The position numbers were made by a program, and so were the translations under genes. Positions 1 through 11,923 of a stretch of DNA of 64,000 bases are shown piece after piece. The stretch's first letter is position 1; the number at the start of each line of letters is the position of its first letter. Under the pieces are notes generated by a model that was given only the letters and a program-made list of their open reading frames with translations, made no database searches and had not been told where the DNA came from. The DNA comes from Paulownia fortunei (Eukaryota; Streptophyta; Magnoliopsida; Lamiales; Paulowniaceae): positions 496,001 through 560,000 of the forward strand of contig CM033119.1 in the NCBI GenBank assembly GCA_019321725.1, read 5' to 3'.

Positions 1-581
1 CAAAATCCTACAAATCGTAGAAACCATGAGCATAATGGAAAACATAAATAATCACCAATTGTCCCATGATAAAAAAATAAGCACATGCCAGTTGAACATA
101 ACTCATTTGTGATAATACAGGTCATCATAGGAATTTTTTATCTTGATTTTCATACGAGACACTCTGAGAGAAGAAGAATTCAACATGCAAATACACTACA
201 ACTACCACAAAGAAATTACAATAAACAATTCATGAAGGTAGAAGCACCAAATTTACTCCAATGGTAGATATGCTAATACCTGTGATCTGAAATCATTGTT
301 ACAACAAGGGGGGAGGGGAATGTAACAAGAGAAATAAGGGCAATTATAGACCAGCAACTCCAAAGTGAATGCATAATTTTACACAGTGCTCCTTCCAAAT
401 CAAAGAGTGCACCAAAGTAGTTAGACTACTTATGCAGTACCGCCAACCCCCGACAGAAAAAAGAAAAGGCGAGGGTTTGAGAGAGTGTACAGATGTTCCA
501 TATAGACTTGTCAAAATAGGCAATTCCTCAAAAATCATTTGAAAATCCTACGCTGATTGGTTGAAAGTTCAAAGTAAATAC

Positions 582-2366
582 CTTTGATGGCAACCTCACG
601 AAAGTTGGTCTTTGTGTTAGAGTACAGCCTCTTCCATTCATCTAGAATCATCTTACTTGGAGGCAAAAGATCCAAAGGATTCTTTGGCTTAGGCTTAGGT
701 GCTTCTTCTTCTTCTACTACTTCTTTGGGCTTAGCTTCTTCTTTCTTAACATCCTTCTTTGGTTCCTCCTTTGGCTTAGGTTTTGCCAGTTCTTTTGGCT
801 GTGCAGGTTTCTTGGATGCAACAGGTGGAATAGATTCTGCTTGTTTAACATCACCCCATATCTTCTTAAAGTTCGGCTGATTAACCAGGGTCCAAACATA
901 CCTCTCCACATGTGGGAATTCTGAGGTAATGCTCTTGGTCATGATTGTCTTAAATCCATGAGTCAGGGTACATACCATAACAATGTCAGCAAGTGTAACA
1001 CCATGTCCAACCAAGTAGGTATTAGAAGCAAGATGGGTATTCAAAGCTCCTAGAGCTCTCTTTAGCGAAGCAATTGCAGCTTCCTCAGCCTATACAAGAG
1101 AGAGAAACACTGATTTTAAGTAGTACTCACCAAGATATCAGAGTTAGAGAACTAGGATAAAAGCACAATGGTTCAGAACAGCTGTAACAAGTTTGGCATA
1201 CCAGAGGAAGATATACACGAAAACCAATTCGTGGGCCCAACCAGTTCCCTATGCTAGCATCAATCTCGGTAGTAGAAAAATCAATCCATTGCTCAATGTG
1301 GCCCTGTGAAATCCAATAAAACATAAAAAAAGGGTAGGATAAGAGAACATACTCAATATATGACTAGAGCTTGTGGATACTAAATTCATGAAACAAAAAA
1401 AAAAAAGTGAGTCATTCCATCAGTAGAAGCAAAACAACAAAGCTTTACATAATCAATCAAGGAAGAGCCATATAGGGGGCCATCAGGATTCAATCGAGCC
1501 ACTGCATAAAATAAGCAAGATACACGTCAGAGCAAATTAAATTACAGCATCAACACTAATTAACCAGAAGTTGCTTTACCATATCGTGCAATCGCATTGC
1601 TTTCAAATATCGGGCCATCAGGTGTTTCAAGCACAGGAATCTACAAAGAGAACTCTGAAATCAGCAAAACAGCAAATATTTTGCATAACTAGTAAAAACA
1701 AAGTTCTCAAATTACTATTTCATACCTTCCCAATGGGATTCATCTTGATGAATCCTGGGGTCTTATTTGATACACCCATCTCAAAATCCTTTGCCAGTTC
1801 AACCTTTACACCACTGTATTCTGCTGCAATAAGTGCCTTGAATGCATTTTTGTTTGCAGTGGAGTGCAAAACCTGAATAGAATATCAAATAAGGTTCAAC
1901 AACCTGGATAAAACCATAAAGAATGCAAATACACTTATATTTGTGCATGACCATGTTAATTAGTCCAATATTTTAAAGGGACAACAAGAGAAAAAATTTG
2001 CATTTTCAGAATTGATGCCTTGTCCCACTCTGAGGACAATCATCCCAAAATGAATATAAGTGAGCTTCCCAAATAATCAGATTTGGACAGTAAAAATCTC
2101 ATATCCTATGAAGTGAAGGGCTAGTATCCCACTATAACTGATCAAGCAATACGTTTAGACAAAGATACCGAAGCCACAGCATAAAAATTTCCATTGAAGA
2201 TAAGAGAGAAAGAAACGAGGATAACAAGAAGCATAATTTTAGTTGAATGACAAACAACACAGAACTAATACAAGGCTTGATAATAAGCCCTTCCTCTCAA
2301 ATACATAAAAATATCATTTTAACACTGTAAACAAAACAAAGATCATTAATTCAGTCTAAATTTAAT

Positions 2367-2404
<38 letters not shown>

Positions 2405-2601
2405 GAACCACCAATTAGAAGAACATTAATGCAATTCCTGATAGAACCCAAAATAAAAAAGAAAAAGTCTTAATAGTAGAACTACATAAACAACCAATTA
2501 GAGTTCGATGCTTTACTCAAAACCCACGAACAGATCTGCCACAAACATCACAAAAATCTGTAAAAAAATCAAAGAGAAAACTGTACACTCACCAGAGCCA
2601 T
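582..2601 (-). CDS. Elongation factor 1-gamma (eEF1B-gamma), 5' part of gene
   Basis: Structural subunit of the eEF1B guanine-nucleotide exchange complex, which recharges eEF1A with GTP in the cytosol. Six coding exons are visible on the minus strand: 2593-2601, 1726-1872, 1580-1640, 1449-1501, 1202-1303 and 582-1089. All junctions are GT-AG and in frame, giving 293 codons. The first coding exon is only nine bases (Met-Ala-Leu). The protein has a GST-like N domain (MNPIGKVPVLETPDGP, residues about 50-65), a GST C domain (IEQWIDFS; NTHLASNTYLVGHG), a Lys/Pro/Glu-rich linker (about 215-270), and the beginning of the conserved C-terminal domain (NPLDLLPPSKMILDEWKR). The exon ending at 582 has donor GTATTT. 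The rest of the C-terminal domain was not found in 1-581, so that stretch is intron and the gene continues past the left edge. Family assignment is secure. Confidence 0.96.
2361..2406. repeat. (AC)n(AT)n compound microsatellite
   Basis: A run of about eleven AC units passes directly into AT units inside the intron that follows the nine-base first coding exon of eEF1B-gamma. It is likely length-variable between individuals. Confidence 0.9.
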
Positions 2602-2645
2602 GGCTTCACAAGATCGAATTATTCACTCTCTAAATCCGCAGAAAT

Positions 2646-2822
2646 CTGGAAAACCAATAATAATAATAATAATAATAATAAAAAGAAATATTTATCAATC
2701 AACAGAAAACTAGCAGAATCACAGGGCCTGCATGCTGAAAAATGCCCTAAAATTGTAGATATACCGAAGGAAAAAATAGATCAAAAGGATCTCGAGAGAT
2801 AAAGGATAACAAAAGGTTTTAC
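2646..2822 (-). other. 5'UTR intron of the eEF1B-gamma gene
   Basis: On the minus strand a GTAAAACC donor at 2822 and a TTTTCCAG acceptor ending at 2646 fit a leader intron 44 bases upstream of the ATG at 2601. The leader exon would begin somewhere above 2823. An (AAT) run at about 2660-2682 lies inside it. Leader introns are common in highly expressed plant translation-factor genes. This one is inferred from splice signals only. Confidence 0.6.
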
Positions 2823-2929
2823 CTATAGAGTGAAAGAAGCCGTGTGCTGTAGAGGCTGAGTGCGAAAGGATAGTGATGCGTATACACGAGGAGGTTTAGG
2901 GTTTCTTGTGGTGGATATATAGTTCGTTT

Positions 2930-3481
2930 GTGTCGTAATGCTGCAAGGGTACCAATTTGGGTAAAGAATATGCCGATTTGATTTACTTTGTGCGCTAAGG
3001 GTGAAGGGCAATACGGGGATTTGACCAGGCAGAGGACTTTTTTCTATGTTTCCCATTCTCTCAAGATTTCTTTGGAATTCAATTGAGAAAGGGAATTGCT
3101 TAAGAGGTTGTACAGGTAAAATAATTGGGAATTACTTGCAAATCAAGTACGAAAATATGTATATAAAACTTCTTTATTTTCTTGAAAAATAATTAGAAGA
3201 GAGGAAAATAACTGTTAATAAATAAAAATTGATGAATATTTTTAGTAGTGAGATTCAAACATAGGGAGTATAAAAATAGAAAAAATAATTTAAAAGAGGA
3301 TTTTTGAGTTTAGTGGGAAAAGTGGAGGAGTTGAAAGGGCTTATTCTATTCTTCCAACTCGTTCTAAACTGCCGTCCGACAACTGAGTTACCCCTGAAAT
3401 AAATCTTGCGAGTTTTGGTAATAAAAATCGAACAAGGAGAAAACAGAGAACAAGAAGAAGGAAAAGGGAGAAGCAAAACAG
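2930..3481. promoter_or_regulatory. Divergent intergenic region between eEF1B-gamma and the membrane-protein gene
   Basis: The two genes point away from each other. Their start codons are about 880 bases apart, and the eEF1B-gamma leader occupies part of that. The region probably holds both promoters. I see no coding sequence here; the minus-strand frames at 2823-3056 and 3255-3476 show no family features. A short AT-rich stretch at 3160-3250 could hold the TATA element of one side. Confidence 0.45.
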
Positions 3482-4924
3482 ATGAGTAAAATCACAAGGC
3501 TCAGCTCTCTGCGATTGTTCTCATGCCTTTTCTTTTCATTTTCCCTTCTATTAATTCCAGGTTTGCCTTCTCTTTATTTTCTTATTACCAACTCAGCGTT
3601 TCGGTTGTCTTATCATTTATAAGTAGTTTTGGAAGAAGAAGATTGAAAAGAAGAATAAAGGATCGAATTCTCACGATTTCATTCCCCTTTCTATTAGTTG
3701 TTAAGAGGATTGGTTAACATTTCTTATGCGGAATGAACATTAGGACAGGGATTTTATGGTTAAATCTTTAAGCCCTTATGTGGGATCTGCTTTTATGAAT
3801 TTCTATTGCGTTATAAGTGAATTGTTTTAAGTACTAAAAGAATCTGGACAGAGAAATGATTTTATTTTACGAAAAAAGATGATAAAAGGGGAAAATTTCT
3901 AACTTTCTACAAAGTCAAGTACTGGATCTTGTTAAATTTCTCTGATCCATTTTGTTAGGCAAAGCTTGATTCTAAGTTTTGTGTTGAGTTGATCTTTAAG
4001 TAGTCGGAGATTGAGCAACAGATCAAAGCTTTGATCTTTTGGTGTGGGCTGTTAATTAACCAATTCCAGCTTAGCTGTAGTATTCCGAAGCTAGTCAAAT
4101 AGACTCTATTGTTCTAGTCAAACTTCAATGAGCTTTAGTCTTAGGTGAAGTTAAGTAGTTCTTTTGCTAAACATCGCCATTTAGTGCTTAAAGCTTAGCT
4201 TAGGCATAGCACAAGCTGAAAGGCAATCCTGCCTTGTTCTGACTTGGAGCCAAGCTCACATTAGCCTCGGCCCTCATAAGAGTTGAGCCTGTGCAGGTCC
4301 CTAGTTTCTTGGGTAATGTTTTTTTGCATAAATTTAAAATGTTTGATTTTTTCTGTGTTGTTTCACTTTGACGGGATATATACTAAAGCATATTCATACT
4401 TACTTTTTTTTCTTTTGTAATCAGTATAATTTTCTAAACTTTGATTATTTTGACTACAGTTAGTAATTTCAGATGACATCTAGGCTAAATTATTTTCGTA
4501 ATGAAGTTATGATAGTTGGGATTAAGATCTTTTGGTACACAGTTTCTGATCACAACTTGTAGATTGAGATGGGATTTTTTGATGTGGTTTTCTCATTGAA
4601 GGTTTTTTATTTTGTTTTTTCAAATATGCTTTTAGTATGTTTGAGCAATTGTTGAATGTTAATGTTGTCTGTGAAGGATTGGCGGACAGCTCATCAACAT
4701 CAGATTCTTCTAACAATAACAAAGCTGCGAGTAAGAAGTCTTCTGGAAGTTCTACTCCGTTGGTAATCCTCATTATATGCCTTGGGCTTTTAGCCGTTGG
4801 TGCGTTTTCTGTTTTCTTATTTAAGCTGTGGCAAAGAAAGAAGAGAGAGGAGCAACATGCACGCCTTCTGAAGCTCTTTGAACAAGATGATGAACTTGAG
4901 GTTGAACTTGGCATTCGGGATTAA
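3482..4924 (+). CDS. Small type I membrane protein, function unknown
   Basis: Two exons, 3482-3560 and 4677-4924 (donor GTTTGC, acceptor GAAG), join in frame to give 108 residues ending in TAA at 4922-4924. The protein reads as a hydrophobic signal peptide (residues 1 to about 28, rich in Leu/Phe/Ser), a short Ser/Thr/Asn/Lys-rich segment (DSSSTSDSSNNNKAASKKSS), one membrane helix (about residues 52-76, PLVILIICLGLLAVGAFSVF), then a basic stop-transfer (KLWQRKKREEQ) and an acidic tail (LFEQDDELEVELGIRD). Topology is therefore extracellular Ser-rich stub, one span and a cytosolic tail. I do not recognise a family. It could be a short arabinogalactan-like or receptor-accessory protein. The start is chosen because it gives a signal peptide that splices in frame. 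The ATG at 4637 in the intron would lose the signal peptide. Confidence 0.75.
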
Positions 4925-7900
4925 AATTGGAGTTTGCTCCTCTGATGCCTCAGATGTAAATGAGCAGAGGTGTGGTGCCACTCTAACAATCCTTTTTATA
5001 CATACGATTGTGTCTTCTCCGCCTGATGTTATTTTCAAAGAATAACCTTGTTATAGTCTTTCTTCATCTTAACATCTATGCAGTAATTTGTTAGCCAACA
5101 TTCAAAATGTTCCAACAGTTCCTTATTTGGTAAATCCTCTTGGCTTCTGTCATTCTCTTGCGCACACTTATGCTGTTCTCGGGAGAATGAGGGAAAAGAA
5201 AAGGGAAAATTCCGCAATAATAAGAACCTTATATGTGTTTCAACTCATCTACTTCTCTGTGATAACCACAGTTCTATGTGAACCTCGTATGGTTGCTTGA
5301 AAACATTTACATTTATTTGCATTCAAGCGCATACATAGCCCTTACATGCATTAAGTCATGGACAGTAATGTGCTCAAATTTCCAGCACAAGGGTTCAGAT
5401 CAGCTGAGCCCAATTCATAATCGTCCAATGACCAAGTAACTTATTACACTATATTCTGTTTGTCTGAACAGACACATGGTGGGAAAGTGTCGATTCAATT
5501 CAAGAAAGTTAATAGTGCTTGAGGATTCCAGTGTTGAACTATTGAGAGTTTTCCCTATAGTTGGGACCTTCATGTGTACTCAAGTCATATTCTCAGCTTG
5601 TACTGCTTATATTACAATAATGGCTAAAACCAATAAAGATTACCAATTTTCAAACCTTATAACATTGGCACGATTCTCTTCGAATCATTTCTTTTTCGCT
5701 TCAATTTTCTAATTTCATTTAATCCCTAAATGTTGCTAAATAGTGTCGGGCGTCGATGAATTTCAGCCTTAGATCTAGAATCTGAAATGTTTACATCTAA
5801 TTTTGAATAAATATCTTCCTCAATTCAGATTCCACATGAATCCAAACATACCATTAATCGATTTTGGGATCTGATCCACAAACTTTAGTATAAAAAAAGT
5901 GGTAAATTATATTCATATACCATATGTGTGTGTGTGTGTGTGTAATAAAGTCGAACCCGAAGATCTTGGTATACAGGTTGCCCAAAGTGGATTGGATCTT
6001 TTGTTGGGCCATTGATTGGGCTTTGCGAGATCAACAATCACAGAAATATTGAAGTCGGACCCAGTATTCTGCATATTGAGCCCAAACTTGGGCAAAATTG
6101 GGTCAAATGACTACATGTAACTATATTGATCTTTAGACTATGGGCCAGCTAAAAGACATTTTGGACCTCAACCATTTTGCTGTTGTTCATTAAGAACTTA
6201 GGGCAAATATATTATATGCTTATTCTTCTTTCAATAATTATAGCTGTCAATTGTGTTTAGTTTATTTATAATTAATTCTATAATCTACCCATGAGAAAAA
6301 GAACAAAGAAAAAAAAATTATATGAAGAAAATAATAGTGATTTTGTCAAAAAGAATTAAAGTTGAAAGTGATGTTGAAAGCGATGCAGTCAATAATAAAT
6401 AACATAAGTCCACATTAGGACCACAAGTCACTTTTCCATTCCATTTTAGGAGGTGAACTTGCATTCATGAACGCACCCGCAAGGCGGAATGAGGGTTTTT
6501 TTTATTTTTTATTTCTTACAACACATTTCCTTATAATTAATTTGTTCAAGTTTAACTCGACGAAAACAATAGTCATACATAGTAAAATCTACCACGCGGT
6601 TTCAAATTGAGTTATAATTTATTTCTTCAAAATTCTTATTAAACTTGCTAGAAAATAAAATGTGTCTCGACCAAATTCTTTATTATTTGACTCCTACGTG
6701 TTACGAAAATCAAACTCGTTTTTAGATGCCAAAATTAACTTTGCTGGTCTTTCTGTTTGTCCAAATAGTATTAATCAAGATCAATAATTCAATTTCAATA
6801 CTTGAGTTAATTGTCACGACAAATTAGATATGCAATTATAGAGATAATGTGTATATGCTGTCTACTTATTATGTTTGCCCCCCTTTTGTTGAGAGAAAGT
6901 GTGTTAATTTCGCTTTATAGAAAGTTGGCTTTGACAAGATTAGTGGCTTTTCTTATTGAATTTTCCTCCTTAATCTTTGGATAATCTTTTTGTTGTGAGT
7001 GCTTAGAATTGAAAAGACATATGTTAATTTTCTGTTTATGAGGTGTTAATCTTGAGAATTTTCAGCACAACTTGTCCTAAACATGACAAGAAATGTTGGC
7101 ATTCATTTTTTGTTTTCCATATCCCCCTGCCACCCTCACCCCATCAAGAAAAAGTTTCAAGGTAAGCATAATTCTTTTTTTCTAATTTTGATTCCAATTG
7201 TTAATGGTAATATCACACTTCTTATTTAGGGTATTTCTTGATTCCAAATTTTTATTGTCTTTAATAATTTTATATACGGGAATCTGTGTATGTCTCTTTC
7301 ATATATTAATTTTTTTATTATTTGATCAGATGTGCATGAATGAAAATGGTGAAAGAATTTTTTACTTTCAATATTATTTTATAAATTTTTATTATTGTAG
7401 GATCCACATCGAACTATAATTTGACATATTTACGCAACTCAAATGAAAGAATACATGCGCAAGAAATCTTTTTAGGTCCCATGCTAATTACTCTTGAGCT
7501 TCCTTTTTCCGTTCTTACATATAACGTGTTTCGTTCATCTTCAAAACTTAATTCTACTTTATTACTCAAATTTGTTAAAGTATTATCTCTTTTCTTGTTC
7601 ACGAATGAATCAATGAACCTAATATATAAATATAACTTAAAATCATATCATTTGCATTGAAACTATAATGAACCGACATGAACAATCTTGAACCGTCAAA
7701 AAGAAATTAAAATTATAATGAATGGACACAAACAATCTTGAACCTCCAAAAAAAATTATAGTATGAGCCAAGATGAAATTGATTATAGACATTTTCATCA
7801 CCTATTACTCGGAATCTAAGGTGGGCCACCTCAAATATTGAACTTTTTCCTTGGAACAACTGCCAAACTTCATTTGAGAAAATTACAAGATTTAAAAGTT

Positions 7901-10840
7901 AAGGGGGTCATGGTACAGTCTTTGGATTTTATGTCAAAAACTTATAGCAAATGAAGCTTTGCTGCATTTGTCACTTTCCTCTTCAAACTTAAAGTCCAAG
8001 TCCAAGTCCAAGTCCACCCTTTCAATTCAATTTGATTTTGTGCTAAGGTGGATGAAATTTAAAGCAATGTTCTAATCAATCAATTGTTGGACTTGTCAAT
8101 CTTCACAAAGGTGACTTAACATTTTTTTTCCCAATAAATTTCATAAATATATTTTTTAAATATTTTGAACATTTTTTGAAGGCAAACACTACAATGACAT
8201 TAAGAGAGCATTTCGGTAAGTTCATAAATTTCTTAAAAAATCTTAAAAAATATTTAAGGGCTTATAAGAAGTCTTAAATACTAATAAAATTTTAAAATAT
8301 CTTATGAGCTCCTAAAAAAAAAAGAATTTTTAACTTATTTTTAAGAATTTAACAATTTTTAGATTATATTAATTACATAATTGTCATTACTAACATCTTA
8401 TAAGGTTCATAATCCTATTTTATCCAAAAAATATTAAAAATTCATTTTTAAAATAAGATCTATCATCTCTTAAGTTCCAAAAATATTTTATAAAATGTAG
8501 GAGTTTATAAAAATTTTAGTCATACACCTTCTAATAATCATGTAAAAAATTAAAGTTTAGTAATTTTTCATGTCGTTAAGTCTATATATTAATACAAGTG
8601 CAAATATGCAATGAAATACGTGTATATGCTACCAACTAATACATATTTCAGCAATAAAATTGTCTCATACTTGTCTGATATGGTGCCATGATTTTATTTT
8701 CATGTCCATACAAAGCTGATAAGAGTAGAGCTTTATATATCCTAATTCGAGGATAAAACTATAGCAACTACTAAATTGAATTGGGGAATTCTTTCTTTTT
8801 TTCTTTCTTTATTTATTTTTTTCTTTTTAAGCAACTGCCTGTTCATGAGTATAACTCATTAGCCTTTAAAGGCAAGCAAATAAAGGGGGAAAAAGAAAAA
8901 TGTCCAAAATCTTTTGGGGATATAAATTGCATGAAATCGGCCATAAAACTGGGGACTTTGAGATCAACCCCCAAAATCTCTAATTTTATTAACTTTCCGA
9001 CAAAAAAAAAATTGATCAAATTATTTTAAGTTTCAACAAAGTTAGACTGAAATTACCATTGAGTTAATAGATAGTGGACTAAAATTACATAACGAAATTG
9101 ATAAAGAATAAAAGTTGAAAAATATGTCACTTACAAGATCAAAAATGCATTTTTCCCATAAGAAGTTGACTCCAAAGTACAATAAGCATTGGAATATTTT
9201 AATTCTGTTTTTGATACTATTTATTGTGTATATAAAATATGAATGAGTGTAAATGTATACTGAAATCACACCTCGATACACATTATCGGGTATAACATTT
9301 ATAAAAATTGAGATGATACCTACTTTGGTACAACTTAAATATGGTTATGAATAATTGAATTCTTTTATGATGAGATTAAATATTTTCTTTTATACTGTCA
9401 TTATTTTAAATGGCTCACAAATCAAATTCTAACCATGAAATTAAAAGTAATATTCCTTAGATTCTGCGGGGGTTTTAGTCCCTTTTTCCCCTTATATATA
9501 TATAACACAACAGACATAGTGATGAGGACAATATCAATTGTTAATTCAATTCATCAAATGTTGTCTTAACAAGAGTAATTTAACCCATAATAATATATTG
9601 TTATGTACATATAAATATAAATCTTAAATGAAAAGAAAAATAAATCTCACAATAAACCAGAGCCAATAGAATTATACTTAATGAAGAATTCTGAGTAACG
9701 AAAAACAGTCTAATTCTAAGGTGATCTTCGTCATCTAGTTAATCATCACGATAAATGTTATTCAAATACAGGTCAATCTCACATAATGAAATACACCCTG
9801 TTGCTAATTTTACAACTTTTTACAACTTTTTAAATTTCCACAAAGATAGCATGCATTAATTCTACTTAGTATTTCAAACTACAAATTCCTATTACTAGTT
9901 CATGCAATTTAGGCTTCATATAGGTCAAGTTTACAAAAACATTACCTTCGTTTAAAAAAAGATGACAAATGAAAAAAGAGCAGTAATTTGAACTCAACAT
10001 GCATTTTAATTGAAACAGACACATCTCAAGTTTCAATTAACATAACATTAACCAGTTGTATATAGTGACTTCTACGTGGAATGCACCAAACCCTAATATG
10101 GAAAAATAGTAGAATTTTGCATTATACTTTGACATTCCCCACCAAAAACCATCAAATGAATTTTGACGGTGATTTGGATATTTTTTACTCATAATATTAG
10201 GATTGTGTATGATTTTCATCTCCAGCAGTTCGAATCCAAATAAAGGGTTTTAGTGGGATTATATTTCCAAGAACAAGTAAAATTAAAAAAATTGAGATAA
10301 CGAACTATCTTTAAACAATTTGGCTGAAAGTATTTAGGGTAAAGTGAATAACGTGTTCAAGAGTCTAGAGCTAATTTTGAACGGATCAAATTGGATTCAC
10401 GTAAATAATTATGACATGAAATACATTTTTAATGCTATGAGTATTTAGTTTTGGTCCAAATGAGTAAAACCTCTAATCAAATGGTTTTAATCTAATTAAT
10501 TATTTTGCATGCAAATATATTTTTATATATAAAATTGTAAAAAAATATAATATTTTTTAATGAAAATATGAGTCCATTCAAAAAGGCTAAGTTGATTGCA
10601 GTTTTGGGTGTGGTTCTTACAGCAGAGCTGATAATAATCACCATCCCACAACTTCACGCTTGGTTTATATCTGGAAAATATGTCACTTTCTTGGCCAGCT
10701 CTCACTTTCTTTCTCTCACACACAAAATACATACATACACGTATATGCCAACCTATAAGCTAAAGCTAGGCATATACAAAGAAAGAAAGAGGTATATGTA
10801 AGGGACTATTATGATTCATTGAAGAGCCTGAGTTAAAGGG
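4925..10840. other. AT-rich non-coding region upstream of the MADS-box gene
   Basis: About 6 kb with no gene I can support. The open frames here are short, low-complexity and lack family motifs. Contents noted: the 3' UTR of the membrane-protein gene (from 4925), a (TG)n run at 5925-5942, a perfect CArg-type box (CC-A/T6-GG) at 6441-6450, and dispersed A/T-rich tracts around 8150-8560 that resemble degraded transposon sequence without clear ends. The distal regulatory region of the downstream MADS gene may lie here. Confidence 0.6.
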
Positions 10841-11923
10841 CAACTTTGAAGGGATAGTTGGGAATTCGTGTAAGCTTTCGGGAAAGCGTTCTACTCGCCG
10901 GAAAATAGCAATATTTTCCGAAGAAGCCAGGTTTGTGTGTCATACAGATGACGATCATCTTAGGGGGAACATGAAAAAATAAATAGAAAAAAAGGAAAAA
11001 ATAGCATGGGATTCATTTATTTTCTCTCCATGCATTTGGGCACAGTTCCAAATGTTTTTGTTCCGCTAATTTTTGCAAAATTAGTGTGTGTGAGTCTTGG
11101 TGAAGGATAGATCTGCTGCTACAACTCATATCTTGTGTTAAAGATTTCTTTTTTCTGTTCCATGGTTTTCCTCTTTCTCTGACGGGGAGACTCTCCCAAG
11201 AAAAATGCTTCAAAGTTCAAATCATTTTTAATGATGCATATTTTTTGTGTTACTGTAACACATGTTCAAGAAAATCCATCAATCTTGATGGGTTTTTTTT
11301 TCATGGTTACAACTTTTCTCTATTCTAGACTCTTTTGTTTTTGAACTCCTGTTTCTTCGTTTTCTCTGTGTTTTTGTTTGACTGTCTCAAACCCCTCTTC
11401 TATGCAAAGAATTTCTTGTTTCTTTTTTTTTTTTTGCTTACTTTCAGCTTCTTATCAAAGATCCAAGTAGAGTCTTTCTCGAAATTTATCTTTTGCAACC
11501 TTCTCCATTTTACTGCATTCTTTGTTTGAACAGAAATTGGTTCTCTTACGCATACCTTAATCTTTCTCACCCCATGTAACTATAGCAGTAAAACATAGCA
11601 ATTTTGAGCTATCTCAATTAAATCTGAAAAATTAAAACGGGAGTCCATTTTAGAAGCATATATATATTTTCTAACTTTTTTCATTTGCCTTGTACAAGTT
11701 TTTCATCCCATGCCACTGAAAATGAAAAGCTTTCTGTTATATATGCTAAAGATTTCCAATCTTTTTGATTTAAAGATAACATCTAGTAATTTCTTTTTGA
11801 TTCTCCTTCCAGTAAGTTGTTTTTTTCACTGTAAAACTCATGTACAAGTGTCTCTGCAATTTCTTAGAACAAAGATTTCGGCATTTTACTAGAAAAATTG
11901 TTTCCAATGACTAGGGTTCCAAA
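10841..11923 (+). promoter_or_regulatory. Probable promoter, leader and 5'UTR intron of the AGL11-type gene
   Basis: AG-family genes commonly carry an intron in the 5' UTR. A plausible donor (AAGCCAG/GTTTGTG) lies at about 10931. A plausible acceptor (GACTAG/GGTTCC) lies just before the ATG at 11924. GA-rich motifs occur at about 10778-10792. Transcript data would be needed to fix the transcription start. The frames in this stretch are not convincing genes. Confidence 0.4.

Noticed and set aside
4522..4914. 130-residue Ser-rich minus-strand frame
   Set aside because: Antisense shadow of exon 2 of the membrane-protein gene.
5476..5712. 78-residue frame downstream of the membrane-protein gene
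   Set aside because: No recognised domain or splice context; a chance frame in AT-rich DNA.
10225..10245. tRNA-like TTCGAATCC motif
   Set aside because: The flanking bases do not form a T-stem and no acceptor or anticodon arm surrounds it.
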